A stretch of 45,430 nucleotides of DNA, from NCBI GenBank assembly GCA_009786125.1, contig WQTU01000132.1, forward strand, positions 1 to 45,430, read 5' to 3'. The translations under genes and the position numbers were made by a program. Every line of letters begins with the position of its first letter. The stretch's first letter is position 1. The notes beneath the pieces are model-generated. The model did not search any database and was not told the DNA's origin. It worked only from the letters and a program-made list of their open reading frames with translations. This document shows positions 7,912 through 16,555 of this stretch, piece by piece. This DNA comes from Spirochaetota bacterium. Its GTDB lineage: Bacteria; Spirochaetota; Spirochaetia; CADAEX01.

Positions 7912-9279
7912 ATGACTGATTTGTTTGTAATTGTTTCTTCTTTGCTTTTTGGCATTCTTGCAGGAACTGTTGTTGCATATTTAATTTTTAAGAACAATAG
8001 CAAGCTTTCTTATGAAAAGGGAAAATCTGATGCAGGAATTGAAAAAGCAGCGTTGCAGGAAAGAATAAACGGACATGAAATTCGCCTGAGTGAGCAAAAG
8101 CAGGAAAGCAGCCGGAAAGACGAAAGGATAGAAAGCCTGACATCGCAGCTTGCATCCATGCAGGGAAAAAATTCTGCCTTGCAAACTGCTCTTGAAAAAG
8201 AAAGAAGCCAGTTTAACGAAAAAATATCTCTATTAAATAATGCAAAAGAAGAGCTTTCCGCCCATTTTTCAAAACTTTCAATCGATATTTTTGAAAGCAG
8301 AAATAAGGTATTTTCCCAGCAGACAAACACAACTCTTGAACATCTTTTGCGCCCATTCAGGGAGCAGATAGATGGGTTTAAAAAGCAACTGGAATCTGCG
8401 AGAGAGCAGGATTTGCAGGAAAGAACTACACTAAAGACAGAAATACAGCAGCTTGCAAAACTTAATCAGCAGATAACCGAAGAGGCAGGGAACTTAACCA
8501 AAGCTCTTAAAGGCGAGATAAAAACTCAGGGCACATGGGGAGAAATGATTCTTGAAAAAGTGCTTGAGAAATCTGGTCTTGTAAGAGGCAGGGAGTTTGA
8601 AATACAGGAAAGCCTAAAAACGGCAGACGGGAAAAGAAGCCAGCCGGACGTTATTGTTCATCTTCCGGAAGAAAGAGATATTGTTATTGACTCCAAAGTA
8701 TCTCTTGTTGCGTATGACAGGCTTGTTTCTTCCGAAGCAGAAACAGAGAAAACACAAAGCGAAAAAGAGCTTGTAATCTCGATTCGCAATCATATAAGGG
8801 CGCTTTCGGAAAAAGACTATCATAAACTGCTGGGAATAAATTCTCTTGATTTTGTTTTTATGTTTATTCCAATCGAGGGAGCCTTTTCCGCTGCTATTCA
8901 GGCAGATAACGCAATATTTACAGATGCTTTTGAAAAAAACATAATAATGACAAGCCCTTCGACTTTATTTGCTTTGCTTAGAACAATCAATAATATATGG
9001 AAGTATGAAAACCAAACCAGAAATGCCAGAGAAATTGCAAAAAGAGCAGGGGCGCTTTATGATAAATTTATTGGCTTTGCTGCTGATCTTGAAAATGTAG
9101 GCAAGGGGATTGATAATGCAAGAAAAAGTTATGACTCTGCTTTTAACAAGTTGTCGACCGGCAAGGGAAATCTTGTGAGGCTTTCTGAAAATTTAAAACA
9201 ACTTGGCGCAGATACCACAAAGAAGCTTCCGGATTCCTTTTCGCTTGACGATGGGGAAGAAGATTCTAAAGGTTCATGA
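7912..9279 (+). CDS. rmuC: RmuC-family DNA recombination protein
   Basis: The protein has 455 residues: one N-terminal membrane helix (about residues 5-25), a long coiled coil rich in Glu, Lys and Gln to about residue 190, then the RmuC nuclease-like domain. Visible motifs are GTWGEMILEKVLEKSGL, QPDVIVHLPEERDIVIDSKVSL and FVFMFIPIEGAFSAA. RmuC limits inverted-repeat-associated rearrangement in E. coli, which is notable in a genome this rich in palindromes, though that link is inference. GGGGA lies upstream of ATG 7912. The gene follows the peptidase by 71 bp and may be transcribed alone. Confidence 0.92.
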   Translation: MTDLFVIVSSLLFGILAGTVVAYLIFKNNSKLSYEKGKSDAGIEKAALQERINGHEIRLSEQKQESSRKDERIESLTSQLASMQGKNSALQTALEKERSQFNEKISLLNNAKEELSAHFSKLSIDIFESRNKVFSQQTNTTLEHLLRPFREQIDGFKKQLESAREQDLQERTTLKTEIQQLAKLNQQITEEAGNLTKALKGEIKTQGTWGEMILEKVLEKSGLVRGREFEIQESLKTADGKRSQPDVIVHLPEERDIVIDSKVSLVAYDRLVSSEAETEKTQSEKELVISIRNHIRALSEKDYHKLLGINSLDFVFMFIPIEGAFSAAIQADNAIFTDAFEKNIIMTSPSTLFALLRTINNIWKYENQTRNAREIAKRAGALYDKFIGFAADLENVGKGIDNARKSYDSAFNKLSTGKGNLVRLSENLKQLGADTTKKLPDSFSLDDGEEDSKGS

Positions 9280-9361
9280 TGAAAGATATTGATTTGGAAA
9301 TTCCTAAAACTTGGTATTGTCAAAGATGAATAATTAGAGTATATTTTAATAGGTATAAATT

Positions 9362-9649
9362 ATGGCTCGTTTTATATGGGATGAAAAAAAGAACCTCAAG
9401 AACCTTAAAAAACATGGGGTTGATTTTAACGATGCAGTCCGAGCCTGGTATGATCCGGACAGACTAGATTTTTTTGATGAAGAACATAGCTCTGAAGGAG
9501 AAATGCGCTGGATTTTCCTTGGCGCCGTCGCAGGAGTCGTATTGTTTGTCGTAGAAACAGAGCCCGATGATGAAACTGTCAGAATAATATCTGCCCGGCG
9601 AGCATTAAAACATGAGGAGGAAACTTATTATGCTAACAAGAACCATTGA
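9362..9649 (+). CDS. brnT: BrnT-family toxin (RNase)
   Basis: The 95-residue protein shows BrnT features: FIWDEKKNLKNLKKHGVDF at the N-terminus, a strand region MRWIFLGAVAGVVLFVV, and RIISARRALKHEEETYY at the C-terminus. BrnT toxins are small RelE-fold ribonucleases held inactive by BrnA. Here the toxin precedes and overlaps its antitoxin, the usual BrnTA order. The upstream gap of 82 bp from rmuC probably contains its promoter. Confidence 0.88.
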   Translation: MARFIWDEKKNLKNLKKHGVDFNDAVRAWYDPDRLDFFDEEHSSEGEMRWIFLGAVAGVVLFVVETEPDDETVRIISARRALKHEEETYYANKNH

Positions 9650-9998
9650 AGATTTGCCCCCTCTTGATGAGGAGCGAATAAAAAAACTTAAAAAAATGCA
9701 GGACAAAGATATTGATACTTCCGATATGCCTGCTCTAACTCAAGAACAATTAGCCCGGTTTGTGCCTGCAAAATTGCTTAATCGGTCTCTGTATCGGCCT
9801 GTTAAAATACCGGTAAAGATAAACTACGATGCAGATGTTCTTGAGTGGTTTCGTTCTTTTGGAAAGGGTTATCAAACAAAAATTAACGCGGCGCTGCGGG
9901 AATATATGCTTGCTCATCTTTCCGGGGGGGAACCTTCGCCACTTCGTGGCTTGGCGGGAAATACTGGAAAAACTATCTCTACACCAAAAAAACGCTAG
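9630..9998 (+). CDS. brnA: BrnA-family antitoxin with repeat-derived tail
   Basis: The protein of about 122 residues has the BrnA pattern: an N-terminal toxin-binding part (TIEDLPPLDEERIKKLKK, then DTSDMPALTQEQ) and a ribbon-helix-helix DNA-binding end (VKIPVKINYDADVLEWFRSFGKGYQTKINAALREYM). ATG 9630 has GAGGAGG upstream and overlaps brnT by 20 bases. After REYMLAHL the protein runs on for about 24 residues (GGEPSPLRGLAG...TPKKR), encoded by GC-rich palindromic DNA with CTTCGCCACTTCGTGGC and GGCGGGAAAT. That tail is probably acquired from a repeat. The pair most likely autoregulates through BrnA. Confidence 0.88.
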   Translation: MLTRTIEDLPPLDEERIKKLKKMQDKDIDTSDMPALTQEQLARFVPAKLLNRSLYRPVKIPVKINYDADVLEWFRSFGKGYQTKINAALREYMLAHLSGGEPSPLRGLAGNTGKTISTPKKR

Positions 9999-10021
9999 CC
10001 CAACTCTTTGCTCTTCAATAT

Positions 10022-10246
10022 TTTTATTTGCCGACGAAGCGAGAACCGCGGGCAAGCTGCCTGGCACTTTTTCGCGACATCCGTGTCGCTGCGCCAGACA
10101 CAGCGTCCATGTTGTAGAGCTTGCACATCCACCGAATAAGTGAGAGTCGCGAGCAAGCATTGTTTGCGCATGACCGAACGATGAGGTGGACAAAGGGGCT
10201 ATGCCCCTTATGAAGCGAGCGAGGAGGCAAACAAAAGGTATTAAAC
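10022..10246 (+). repeat. Family A repeat, copy 2, interrupted by a family B element
   Basis: Contains CCGACGAAGCGAGAACCGCG, CCGAATAAGTGAGAGTCGCG, GCGCATGACCGAACGATGAG and GAGCGAGGAGGCAAACAAAAG, all with close matches at 29470-29542 and 30361-30498. The block 10058-10117 is a foreign insertion in the repeat. Confidence 0.85.
10058..10117 (-). repeat. Family B element nested in a family A repeat
   Basis: Read on the minus strand it begins CTACAACATGGACGCTGTG and continues GGCGCAGCGACACGGATGT, matching the starts of the asparaginase insertions. It lies in the loop between GCAAGC and AGCTTGC of the family A repeat, where the copy at 29511 has only a few bases. Confidence 0.7.
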
Positions 10247-10278
10247 TGCAGGGCTTGCCCTACGGTTTAATACCTTTT
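10233..10278 (-). terminator. Hairpin terminator at the MATE gene end
   Basis: AAAAGGTATTAAAC (10233-10246) pairs perfectly with GTTTAATACCTTTT (10265-10278); the loop holds CAGGGCTTGCCCT. One arm contains the last codons of the MATE gene. The loop sequence also appears near 29599 and, varied, at 26784. Confidence 0.7.
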
Positions 10279-11597
10279 ATTTCTCTGAAAAGAAAAAGAG
10301 ATGTTATTATTGCTGCAAGAAAATCAGATGCTGCTACTGCAAGCCAGATGCCGTTAAGCCCAAAAAAGAGAGGAAGAATATATGCCAGAGGAACAAGAAT
10401 CAGAAGCTGCCTCGAAAAACTCATAACTAATGCGAGAAGTGGTTTGCCTATTGCCTGGAACATTCCGGCAACAACGACCTGAAAACCTATCAGCATACTC
10501 ATCGAAAAGTAAATTCTTATGGCAACCAATCCTATGTCGATTGTTTCGTTATCATGTATGCCAAATGCGAGAAGTATCTGAGTTGGAAATAAGCGGGTTA
10601 CTATAAAGCCTGTTGTCATAATAATTGTGGCAACAGCCATTGCGAGATACGTTGTGTGCATAACTCTTTTAAACTTTTTTGCACCATAGTTATACCCTAT
10701 TATAGGCACACTTCCCTGATTTATCCCAAATACAGGCAAAAAGAGAATTTGAAAAAAAGCAAAAACTATCCCCGTTATAGAAAGAGCAATATCTCCCCCA
10801 TATTTTTGCAGCTGATTATTTAATAAAGCGCTTGCAAGGCTGCCCATAAATTGGATTGCGAATTGCGCAAAACCCATAGATACAATTATTTTTGTGATTT
10901 CAAATTGCGGAATAAAGTTTTTTATTTTAATTTTTATATAACTGCGTTTTCCAAAAAGATACGAAAAAACAATTATAACGCTTACTGTCTGGCTTAAAAC
11001 AGTTGCAAAAGCAGCGCCCTGCATCCCCCACTTAAAAACAAGAATAAAGAAGTAGTCCAGTATTATATTTAGAACACCGCCTATAATCAAAGAAAACATT
11101 GCGGTCTTTGGGCGTCCTTGCGCTCTTACAAAATTATTCATTGCATACGCGCATGAATTAATTACTGCGCCTGCAAGTATTATTCTGCCATAAGCAAGAG
11201 AAAGCCCGATTATGTTTTCACTTGCGCCAAATAAAGATAATATCTTTGGAGCGAAGATTTGCGCGATAATAGAAAGCGAAGAAATTGTTACTATAAGAAG
11301 AAAAAGAGTGCCGGCAATTATTTTCTCTGCTTTTATTTTGTCTTTTGCCCCAAGTGCAATTGAAAAAGCTGCTGAGCCGCCAATTCCGAAAAGCATTCCA
11401 AAAGCCATGAATATTAACATAAGCGGCAAATATGCTGTAAGCGCTGATATTCCATCTGCGCCAACGCCGTGCCCTACGAAGATTCTGTCTGTAATATAAT
11501 AAGCTGCCTGCACGACCATGCCTGTAATTGCAGGTATTGAATAACGTGCAAGAAGTTTGGGTATTTTTTCGTGTTCTAGGTCTAATGTTTTGTCCAC
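10260..11597 (-). CDS. MATE-family multidrug/sodium exporter
   Basis: The 445-residue membrane protein has the twelve-helix pattern of MATE transporters, with an early segment IPKLLARYSIPAITGMVVQ, an ITDRIFVGHGVG loop, and a symmetry-related second half including PVFGINQGSVPIIGYNYGAKK. Such proteins export drugs or metabolites in exchange for Na+ or H+. It is monocistronic and divergent from the chemotaxis receptor downstream on the plus strand. Its C-terminus (FREIKGIKP) and stop fall within a repeat-associated hairpin that is likely its terminator. Confidence 0.93.
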   Translation of the reverse strand: MDKTLDLEHEKIPKLLARYSIPAITGMVVQAAYYITDRIFVGHGVGADGISALTAYLPLMLIFMAFGMLFGIGGSAAFSIALGAKDKIKAEKIIAGTLFLLIVTISSLSIIAQIFAPKILSLFGASENIIGLSLAYGRIILAGAVINSCAYAMNNFVRAQGRPKTAMFSLIIGGVLNIILDYFFILVFKWGMQGAAFATVLSQTVSVIIVFSYLFGKRSYIKIKIKNFIPQFEITKIIVSMGFAQFAIQFMGSLASALLNNQLQKYGGDIALSITGIVFAFFQILFLPVFGINQGSVPIIGYNYGAKKFKRVMHTTYLAMAVATIIMTTGFIVTRLFPTQILLAFGIHDNETIDIGLVAIRIYFSMSMLIGFQVVVAGMFQAIGKPLLALVMSFSRQLLILVPLAYILPLFFGLNGIWLAVAASDFLAAIITSLFLFREIKGIKP

Positions 11598-12023
11598 ATT
11601 TCTCCGTTTTGTTAATATTTTACAATTATAATGATAGGTAAAATCCTGAATTCAATATATCAAAATTTTTTAAAAAAAGCTTGTTTAATTTCAATAAAGC
11701 TGATAATATGGCATATCATGAATTTTGACCAACAAGCTGCGGCACGAGCGCACAGCGACAAGACAAGACAAGACAAGACAAGACAAGACAAGACAAGACA
11801 AGACAAGACAAGTATGTAGCCGAACATCATCGTGTCAAGTAGTTAATAGTATAAATTTATTTTTCTCAAATTTGTACAAAAAAATAGATTTCTTATTTTA
11901 AGAGGAAAGACCCGTGTGAAAATGATTGTGTATATAGACATACAGATCATGCAGGGTGTGTAGCCGTACAGTGTGTTCGATTTAAATTTACTGTAAGAGG
12001 CAAAAACTAAAGAGAAGGTGCTT
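11598..12023. other. Gene-free stretch with a pentanucleotide tract
   Basis: This region separates the divergent MATE and chemotaxis genes. It holds a GC-rich fragment (GCTGCGGCACGAGCG, 11738-11752) like family B, a pentanucleotide array, then AT-rich DNA that probably contains the promoters. A 62-codon ORF across the array is low-complexity and I do not call it. Confidence 0.6.
11761..11810. repeat. (AGACA)10 tandem pentanucleotide
   Basis: Ten perfect AGACA units in a row, directly after a family B-like GC-rich fragment. The unit is not a multiple of three. It lies about 200 bp before the chemotaxis receptor and 160 bp before the MATE start. Confidence 0.95.
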
Positions 12024-13259
12024 ATGCTGAAATCATCAAACAAACCGCAGACAGACAATTTTGATTCTTCTGAACTGGATAGTTTAAAACTTGAACTCAA
12101 GGCTTATAAACTCAAAACAGCACAGCTTGAAGGAATACAGTCGGCAATGCCTGACCCATATTATGTTCTTGACATGGATAACAATATTGTTATTTGGCCG
12201 CCTGCAATTGCCAAACTTACAGGGTTTTCAGAGCAAGAAGCCAAACAAATGAAATGTTATGAAATGTATAGGTCAGCCGTCTGCCCGCCTAAATCCGAAT
12301 GCCCGACTATACGATGTGTTCATAACAGACAGTTTTTAAGGGATGTAGCAGTCGATGTCTATCATAAAGATGGCAGTACTATTCATTGCTTGGTATCAAA
12401 TGCCGGAATATATGATGAAAATGGAAACCCTATAGGGGCTGTGGAAATTGTAAAAGATAACACTGTAATACAAAATACCATGAACTCAATAGGGGATATA
12501 ATAAAAAAAATAGACACCGAAGCGGATAATCTCAGCGCCGCAATGGAGCAAGTAAATAACGCTTCCCAAAAATTAAGCGAAAAATCCGCAGAAACACTTG
12601 CTGACATTAAAACAGGAGTGCAGACCGGCACCGCTGTGGGCAAAAAAGCCGGCGAGAGCAGCAAATATATTGGCAATGTACAACACAATATGAATGACAT
12701 CAATGATTCAATGAAGTTTTCGGTGGATAAGATTTCTTCTTTGAAAAAGAGCGCGGAAGTAATCATAGAATTCATCAAAATTATCCAGGAGATATCATCA
12801 AAAACCAACTTATTATCGCTTAACGCTTCAATTGAAGCTGCTCATGCCGGAGAAGCAGGAAAAGGATTTAAGGTTGTTGCTGCCGGTATTAGGGAATTGT
12901 CTAAAAACTCCAATGAATCAGCGGGTTCAATAAATAATACCGTGAAGGAAATAAACGAGTTGATTAAAGAGGTAACTACTTCATTTAATGTAACTGAAAA
13001 AAATATTGAATCTGGAACAAATACCATTTCTGAACTTCTTGTTTTTGTAAATGACATATCGGCTTCAGTGAAAGACTTGATGACAATGATTTCAGGCATT
13101 GAAAGAGCAATAAACAGCACTTCCGAGCATATAAGTGAACAGAATACATTATTCACTGAAGTCAGGAGGATAGGCAAGGAACTTTCCAGTATCGCAAAAA
13201 TGCTTACGCAGGAATTTGATGTAGTGTTTAAAGCAATTCAGCGCACAGATATGGGGTAA
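12024..13259 (+). CDS. Cytoplasmic PAS-domain methyl-accepting chemotaxis protein
   Basis: The protein of about 411 residues has no membrane helix, so it is a soluble receptor. A short coiled coil leads into a PAS domain ([27 protein letters not shown]) with a Cys cluster, [12 protein letters not shown], that could bind metal, haem or a redox signal. The signalling hairpin follows with the MCP core [29 protein letters not shown], and long flanking helices. It should couple to CheA/CheW. ATG 12024 is preferred over an upstream GTG because GAGAAGG is well spaced before it. The sensed ligand cannot be told from the sequence. Confidence 0.9.
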   Translation: MLKSSNKPQTDNFDSSELDSLKLELKAYKLKTAQLEGIQSAMPDPYYVLDMDNNIVIWPPAIAKLTGFSEQEAKQMKCYEMYRSAVCPPKSECPTIRCVHNRQFLRDVAVDVYHKDGSTIHCLVSNAGIYDENGNPIGAVEIVKDNTVIQNTMNSIGDIIKKIDTEADNLSAAMEQVNNASQKLSEKSAETLADIKTGVQTGTAVGKKAGESSKYIGNVQHNMNDINDSMKFSVDKISSLKKSAEVIIEFIKIIQEISSKTNLLSLNASIEAAHAGEAGKGFKVVAAGIRELSKNSNESAGSINNTVKEINELIKEVTTSFNVTEKNIESGTNTISELLVFVNDISASVKDLMTMISGIERAINSTSEHISEQNTLFTEVRRIGKELSSIAKMLTQEFDVVFKAIQRTDMG

Positions 13260-13499
13260 AATTATTATGCAAAAAGCTGGGCACTGCATATAACAAACGC
13301 GCTTGCTGCACAACTGGCAAAAATTGAATTGCTTTTCTTTGCAGTAGTAACTAAAATATAACTATGCAAGGCAAAAAAGTTTTAAAAACTCAAAGGGGTA
13401 ATATAGTTGTCGAACAAGTCTAATGTTTTATGGGAAAAGACAAGGTGAAAAACAATGAGGAGTGATTGATTCTATGGCAGCAGAGAGATAAAGTAATAT
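13260..13499. other. Short intergenic stretch
   Basis: AT-rich, with no coding signal and no clear hairpin. It probably contains the promoter of the NIF3-like gene. Confidence 0.4.
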
Positions 13500-13820
13500 A
13501 TGCTTGTTCTTGTGTTTTATGTTCCGGAAACTCATCTGGAAAAAGTAAAAGAGGCTCTTTTTAATGCAGGCGCAGGAAGAATCGGGAAATACAGCAAGTG
13601 CTGCTGGCAGGTTAAGGGCGAAGGGCAATTTATGCCGCTGGAAGGGAGTAATCCGCACTTAGGCGTAAAAGGTGATGTTACAAAAGTAAGCGAATACAGG
13701 GTCGAGCTTGTTTGCAGAGAAGAAGATGCAGAGAAAGTAAAAAGAGCCCTATTAGCCAGCCACCCGTATGAGACGCCAGCGTATCATTTTCTTGAAGCGT
13801 TTAAAGCAAAAGATATTTAA
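13500..13820 (+). CDS. NIF3/YqfO-like small protein
   Basis: The 106-residue protein matches the CutA-like inserted domain of NIF3/YqfO proteins: FYVPETHLEKVKEALFNAGAG, a central GSNPHLGVKGDVTKVSEYRVE and a closing HPYETPAYHFLE. Bacterial homologues exist as a free domain like this one; its role is unclear. The gene is followed by a strong hairpin terminator and appears monocistronic. Confidence 0.82.
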   Translation: MLVLVFYVPETHLEKVKEALFNAGAGRIGKYSKCCWQVKGEGQFMPLEGSNPHLGVKGDVTKVSEYRVELVCREEDAEKVKRALLASHPYETPAYHFLEAFKAKDI

Positions 13821-13837
13821 CCTCAGGCAATGTGACA

Positions 13838-13868
13838 CTCTATATGATGATATCATATAGAGCCTTTT
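13838..13868 (+). terminator. Rho-independent terminator after the NIF3-like gene
   Basis: CTCTATATGAT and ATCATATAGAG form a perfect 11-bp stem with a 3-base loop, followed by CCTTTTCT. It lies 17 bp after the stop codon. Confidence 0.75.
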
Positions 13869-13953
13869 CTAAAACGAAAGTTGGGAAAGGATAAGTGTAA
13901 CTTTGCAAAAAATTGTTGGTTTAATGATAAATCAGGGTTAATATGAGAGGTAT

Positions 13954-14349
13954 GTGCTGATTACCAACAAAAAAATTATTCTTTACATTGTTCTTTTGCT
14001 TGCCATCTTAATGACTGCCTGTGATTTGGACGGCATATATAGTTTTGAATGGAGGCTGCATGGAACCTGGGATGCAATTTCTCCTTCATGGCCTTTCGGA
14101 ACACTTTTAATAACATTTGACTCGATTAACATTTCGGGCTGCATAGCATTCTGGGCTTTTAATAATATTAGAAGAGACTCTAATCTTAGGGGATATTCGA
14201 AAGATGGGAGAATCTTTATTCAAACATTTGGAGAGTGGCAAAGTTTTCCATATAGGTATGAAAGAACCTTGTCGGGCGCTGAATATATGAGAATCTATTT
14301 TATCTGCACCATGATGATGGGCAATTCTATAGAATTTAGAAAACGATAA
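13954..14349 (+). CDS. Small lipoprotein of unknown function
   Basis: The 131-residue protein starts with a signal peptide and lipobox (LLLAILMTAC, Cys near residue 23), so it is exported and lipid-anchored. The rest is a short beta-rich domain with GTWDAI and a C-terminal IYFICTMMMGNSIEFRK, recalling small lipocalin-like lipoproteins; I do not recognise a family. GTG 13954 has GAGAGG close upstream (three bases), which is tight but is the only good start ahead of the signal. Confidence 0.65.
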   Translation: MLITNKKIILYIVLLLAILMTACDLDGIYSFEWRLHGTWDAISPSWPFGTLLITFDSINISGCIAFWAFNNIRRDSNLRGYSKDGRIFIQTFGEWQSFPYRYERTLSGAEYMRIYFICTMMMGNSIEFRKR

Positions 14350-14383
14350 CAACTAAGTGAAGCTGCCTAACAAGTTATTTGCG

Positions 14384-14411
14384 CATAAAAAACAAAACAG
14401 CCCTTCGGGCT
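14384..14411 (-). terminator. Rho-independent terminator of the VanW operon
   Basis: On the minus strand AGCCC-GAA-GGGCT is followed by GTTTTGTTTTTT. It lies about 80 bp beyond the VanW stop and marks the end of the five-gene operon. The plus strand does not have a T tract here. Confidence 0.8.
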
Positions 14412-14490
14412 AGGCTTAATTCTTGTTGGACAGTTCTTCTGTTATGCGAATGTATTTGAGCAGGTTCTTTTTCTTGCGCGGTAATACATA

Positions 14491-15321
14491 TTATTCTCTT
14501 ATTTGATCTTTGGGAATCAGAGTATAGTCATACAAGACCTCTGAATGATTATCTAAAACAAGTTTTCTGTCTAAGATATTTCCTGTTAATTTATCAGAAA
14601 TCTCTTTATAAATTTCGGAAATCCTATAATACTTATCTCCTTTCTTTTTAAAATGATGATTTTCTTCGGCCAATTTATAGTAATATGGAAATTCTCTTTC
14701 ACTTCTTAATTCCGCATGTAAGATTTCGCCTTCGCACCACAAAAGCAGTTGAAAATCCTGGTCAGTATTATTTTTAAACCTATAATCGATATGATTATAT
14801 CTGACAGATGTTCCTGTGTTAAAAGGAATTCTTTTACCTTCATCCGGAGCTAACGCATCTGAATGATTGTGAAATTCAATTACTTGTAACGGACTATGTA
14901 AAACCAGCAAATGTGTGGTATTAGCTAAATTGCAAAGACCTCCGCCGGTTCCGAGTATTATTCTATTTTTTTGTATTATGCGCCCATTTTTATAGCCGTT
15001 TTTTGCTGATGTTTTTCCTACTGTCTTCCAGAAAGAAAAAACCTCGCCCGGTCGAATTATAATTCCGTTAATTTTGTTACAGGCCAATTTTATATTAACC
15101 ATTTTGTTTTCCTGAGTTGTCAAGTCAACACTTTTCGCTCTTTTAATCATATTTAAACTCTGACTAAAAACTATGTTTGGCAACTCTTCCTTTTTTATGG
15201 TCTTTGCAAACTTTTCTTTGCTTAATAAATTTTTTAAATACCGTTTAGCAATTTCTTTTTGCAAAGAAATAAAATAACAAGTTGGATTAATTTCGCAAAA
15301 AAGCCTTCTGTTTCGCGGCAT
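14491..15321 (-). CDS. VanW-family protein
   Basis: The 276-residue protein has the VanW domain: INGIIIRPGEVFSFWKTVGKTSAKNGYKNG, then GGGLCNLANTTHLLVLHSPL and FNTGTSVRYNHIDYRFKNNT. VanW proteins accompany some vancomycin-resistance clusters and many envelope loci; the biochemical role is unknown. No signal peptide is evident, which is unusual if it acts outside the cytoplasm. It starts three bases after the YqeG-like stop, with AAGGAG inside the end of that gene, so it is the last gene of a translationally linked operon. The terminator follows at 14411-14384. Confidence 0.88.
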   Translation of the reverse strand: MPRNRRLFCEINPTCYFISLQKEIAKRYLKNLLSKEKFAKTIKKEELPNIVFSQSLNMIKRAKSVDLTTQENKMVNIKLACNKINGIIIRPGEVFSFWKTVGKTSAKNGYKNGRIIQKNRIILGTGGGLCNLANTTHLLVLHSPLQVIEFHNHSDALAPDEGKRIPFNTGTSVRYNHIDYRFKNNTDQDFQLLLWCEGEILHAELRSEREFPYYYKLAEENHHFKKKGDKYYRISEIYKEISDKLTGNILDRKLVLDNHSEVLYDYTLIPKDQIRE

Positions 15322-15324
15322 TCT

Positions 15325-15864
15325 TTAGATAGTCTCCTTTTTATGAATGTCACCTATTCTGTTTTGATAAGATTTATTAAGTTCATATAATTTAAGAACT
15401 ATTTTTTCTGCATTTCTGCGTATTCCAATTTTGGTTTCATTCTGATAACGCATATATTTAACCAGAATACTATCTATCCCGCTTTTATTTGCACCATAAA
15501 TATCTCTGAATATCTGATCGCCTATAACTACTGCTTCTTCTTTTTTTATATTCATCATTTCTACAGCTTTCAAACAATTAGTTACACTTGGCTTTTTAGC
15601 ATCATGTATATATAAAGAATCAATATTTTTGAGAAACTTTTTAACTCTTTCTTCGGTATTATCGGATAATAAGAGTGTTTTTAACCCTATGTTGTGGATG
15701 GTTTGAAACAGCTCATCTATTTCTTTTGTTGAATCTTCGCCGTGATGCACCAGAGTATTGTCAATATCAAATATAATTCCTCTATATCCCTTTCTATATA
15801 GACTGTTATAATCAATGGAAAAAACACTTTCTACATATTCATGAGGATAAAAGACCTTAAGCAT
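15325..15864 (-). CDS. YqeG-type HAD phosphatase
   Basis: The protein of about 179 residues has HAD motif I (GIIFDIDNTLVHH), motif II (LLLSDNTEERV), a Lys in DAKKPS and motif IV-like VVIGDQIFRDIYGANKSGI. It belongs to the HAD-IIIA/YqeG group of small phosphatases, substrate unknown. I chose ATG 15864 (MLKVFYPHEYVESV) because GGAG lies six bases upstream and this matches the YqeG start; it overlaps the preceding gene by eight bases. Its place between a sugar-phosphate-type TIM barrel and VanW suggests it dephosphorylates a cell-envelope intermediate, which is inference. Confidence 0.87.
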   Translation of the reverse strand: MLKVFYPHEYVESVFSIDYNSLYRKGYRGIIFDIDNTLVHHGEDSTKEIDELFQTIHNIGLKTLLLSDNTEERVKKFLKNIDSLYIHDAKKPSVTNCLKAVEMMNIKKEEAVVIGDQIFRDIYGANKSGIDSILVKYMRYQNETKIGIRRNAEKIVLKLYELNKSYQNRIGDIHKKETI

Positions 15865-16534
15865 TTCTTTCTCCGATGTATTCGCACACTTTGTCAATTT
15901 GATAGGGATGTGTCTTGCCGAATATATTTTCAAAAAAAGCTCCGCCAATGGTAAACGCCCATGCTCCGGAATTTTTTATCTCGCTCACTCTTTTATAACT
16001 ATTAACACTGCCGGCAATACAAATCGGAGCATTCACTTGCGATACAAACTTTTTTATAAGCAGTGCGGCATTTCCTGTGTATCTATATCCTAATAAATCG
16101 ATTCCATAAACACCTTTTTCAAGGTACATATTAGCTTCATCTATCATTTTATCAATATTACCTTTTAAAATAGATGGGCGGCCTGTAATCTCTCCAACAA
16201 ATGGCATGTATTTAAGGTTATTTGCTCTGCAGAATTCGTTAATAGAATCAAAAAATATCGTGCCCATAAGAATATCGCATCCGCATTCTGCGGCTATTTT
16301 AGCTCCTTCAATACACTCTTCTTCTGTGTATGCTGCTACTTCCAGAACGGTTAGCTTGCCGCATTCTTTCATGTAAGCATATAAATATTTCATTTGCTCA
16401 AAGGGAAGCCCTTTTTCCTTTAAGCCCCAGAGTTTGGCTTTAGACATTTTGCATTGCTCAAATATTTCGCAAGCATTTTTTACAGTATAATCATTGTGCG
16501 CTAACATTACAATTAGTTCTGTATTTTTCACCAT
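15857..16534 (-). CDS. TIM-barrel protein, phosphate-binding-barrel type
   Basis: The 225-residue protein looks like a ribulose-phosphate-binding-type TIM barrel: short strands end in ECGCDILMGT, GVYGIDLLGYRY, and two putative phosphate grips near the end, PICIAGSVNS and AFTIGGAFF. It resembles ManNAc-6-phosphate epimerases and related aldolases in style, but I do not recognise the exact family. AGGA lies upstream of ATG 16534. It follows the phosphodiester glycosidase by 21 bases and overlaps the HAD phosphatase. Together this suggests an enzyme acting on a phosphorylated sugar. Confidence 0.7.
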   Translation of the reverse strand: MVKNTELIVMLAHNDYTVKNACEIFEQCKMSKAKLWGLKEKGLPFEQMKYLYAYMKECGKLTVLEVAAYTEEECIEGAKIAAECGCDILMGTIFFDSINEFCRANNLKYMPFVGEITGRPSILKGNIDKMIDEANMYLEKGVYGIDLLGYRYTGNAALLIKKFVSQVNAPICIAGSVNSYKRVSEIKNSGAWAFTIGGAFFENIFGKTHPYQIDKVCEYIGERNA

Positions 16535-16555
16535 ATGCTTTATCCTGGCAGTATC

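Noticed and set aside
10186-10482. 98-codon plus-strand ORF
   Set aside because: It spans a family A repeat and the antisense of the MATE gene.
11631-11819. 62-codon ORF over the AGACA array
   Set aside because: Its end is a low-complexity DKTRQ repeat and it has no ribosome site.
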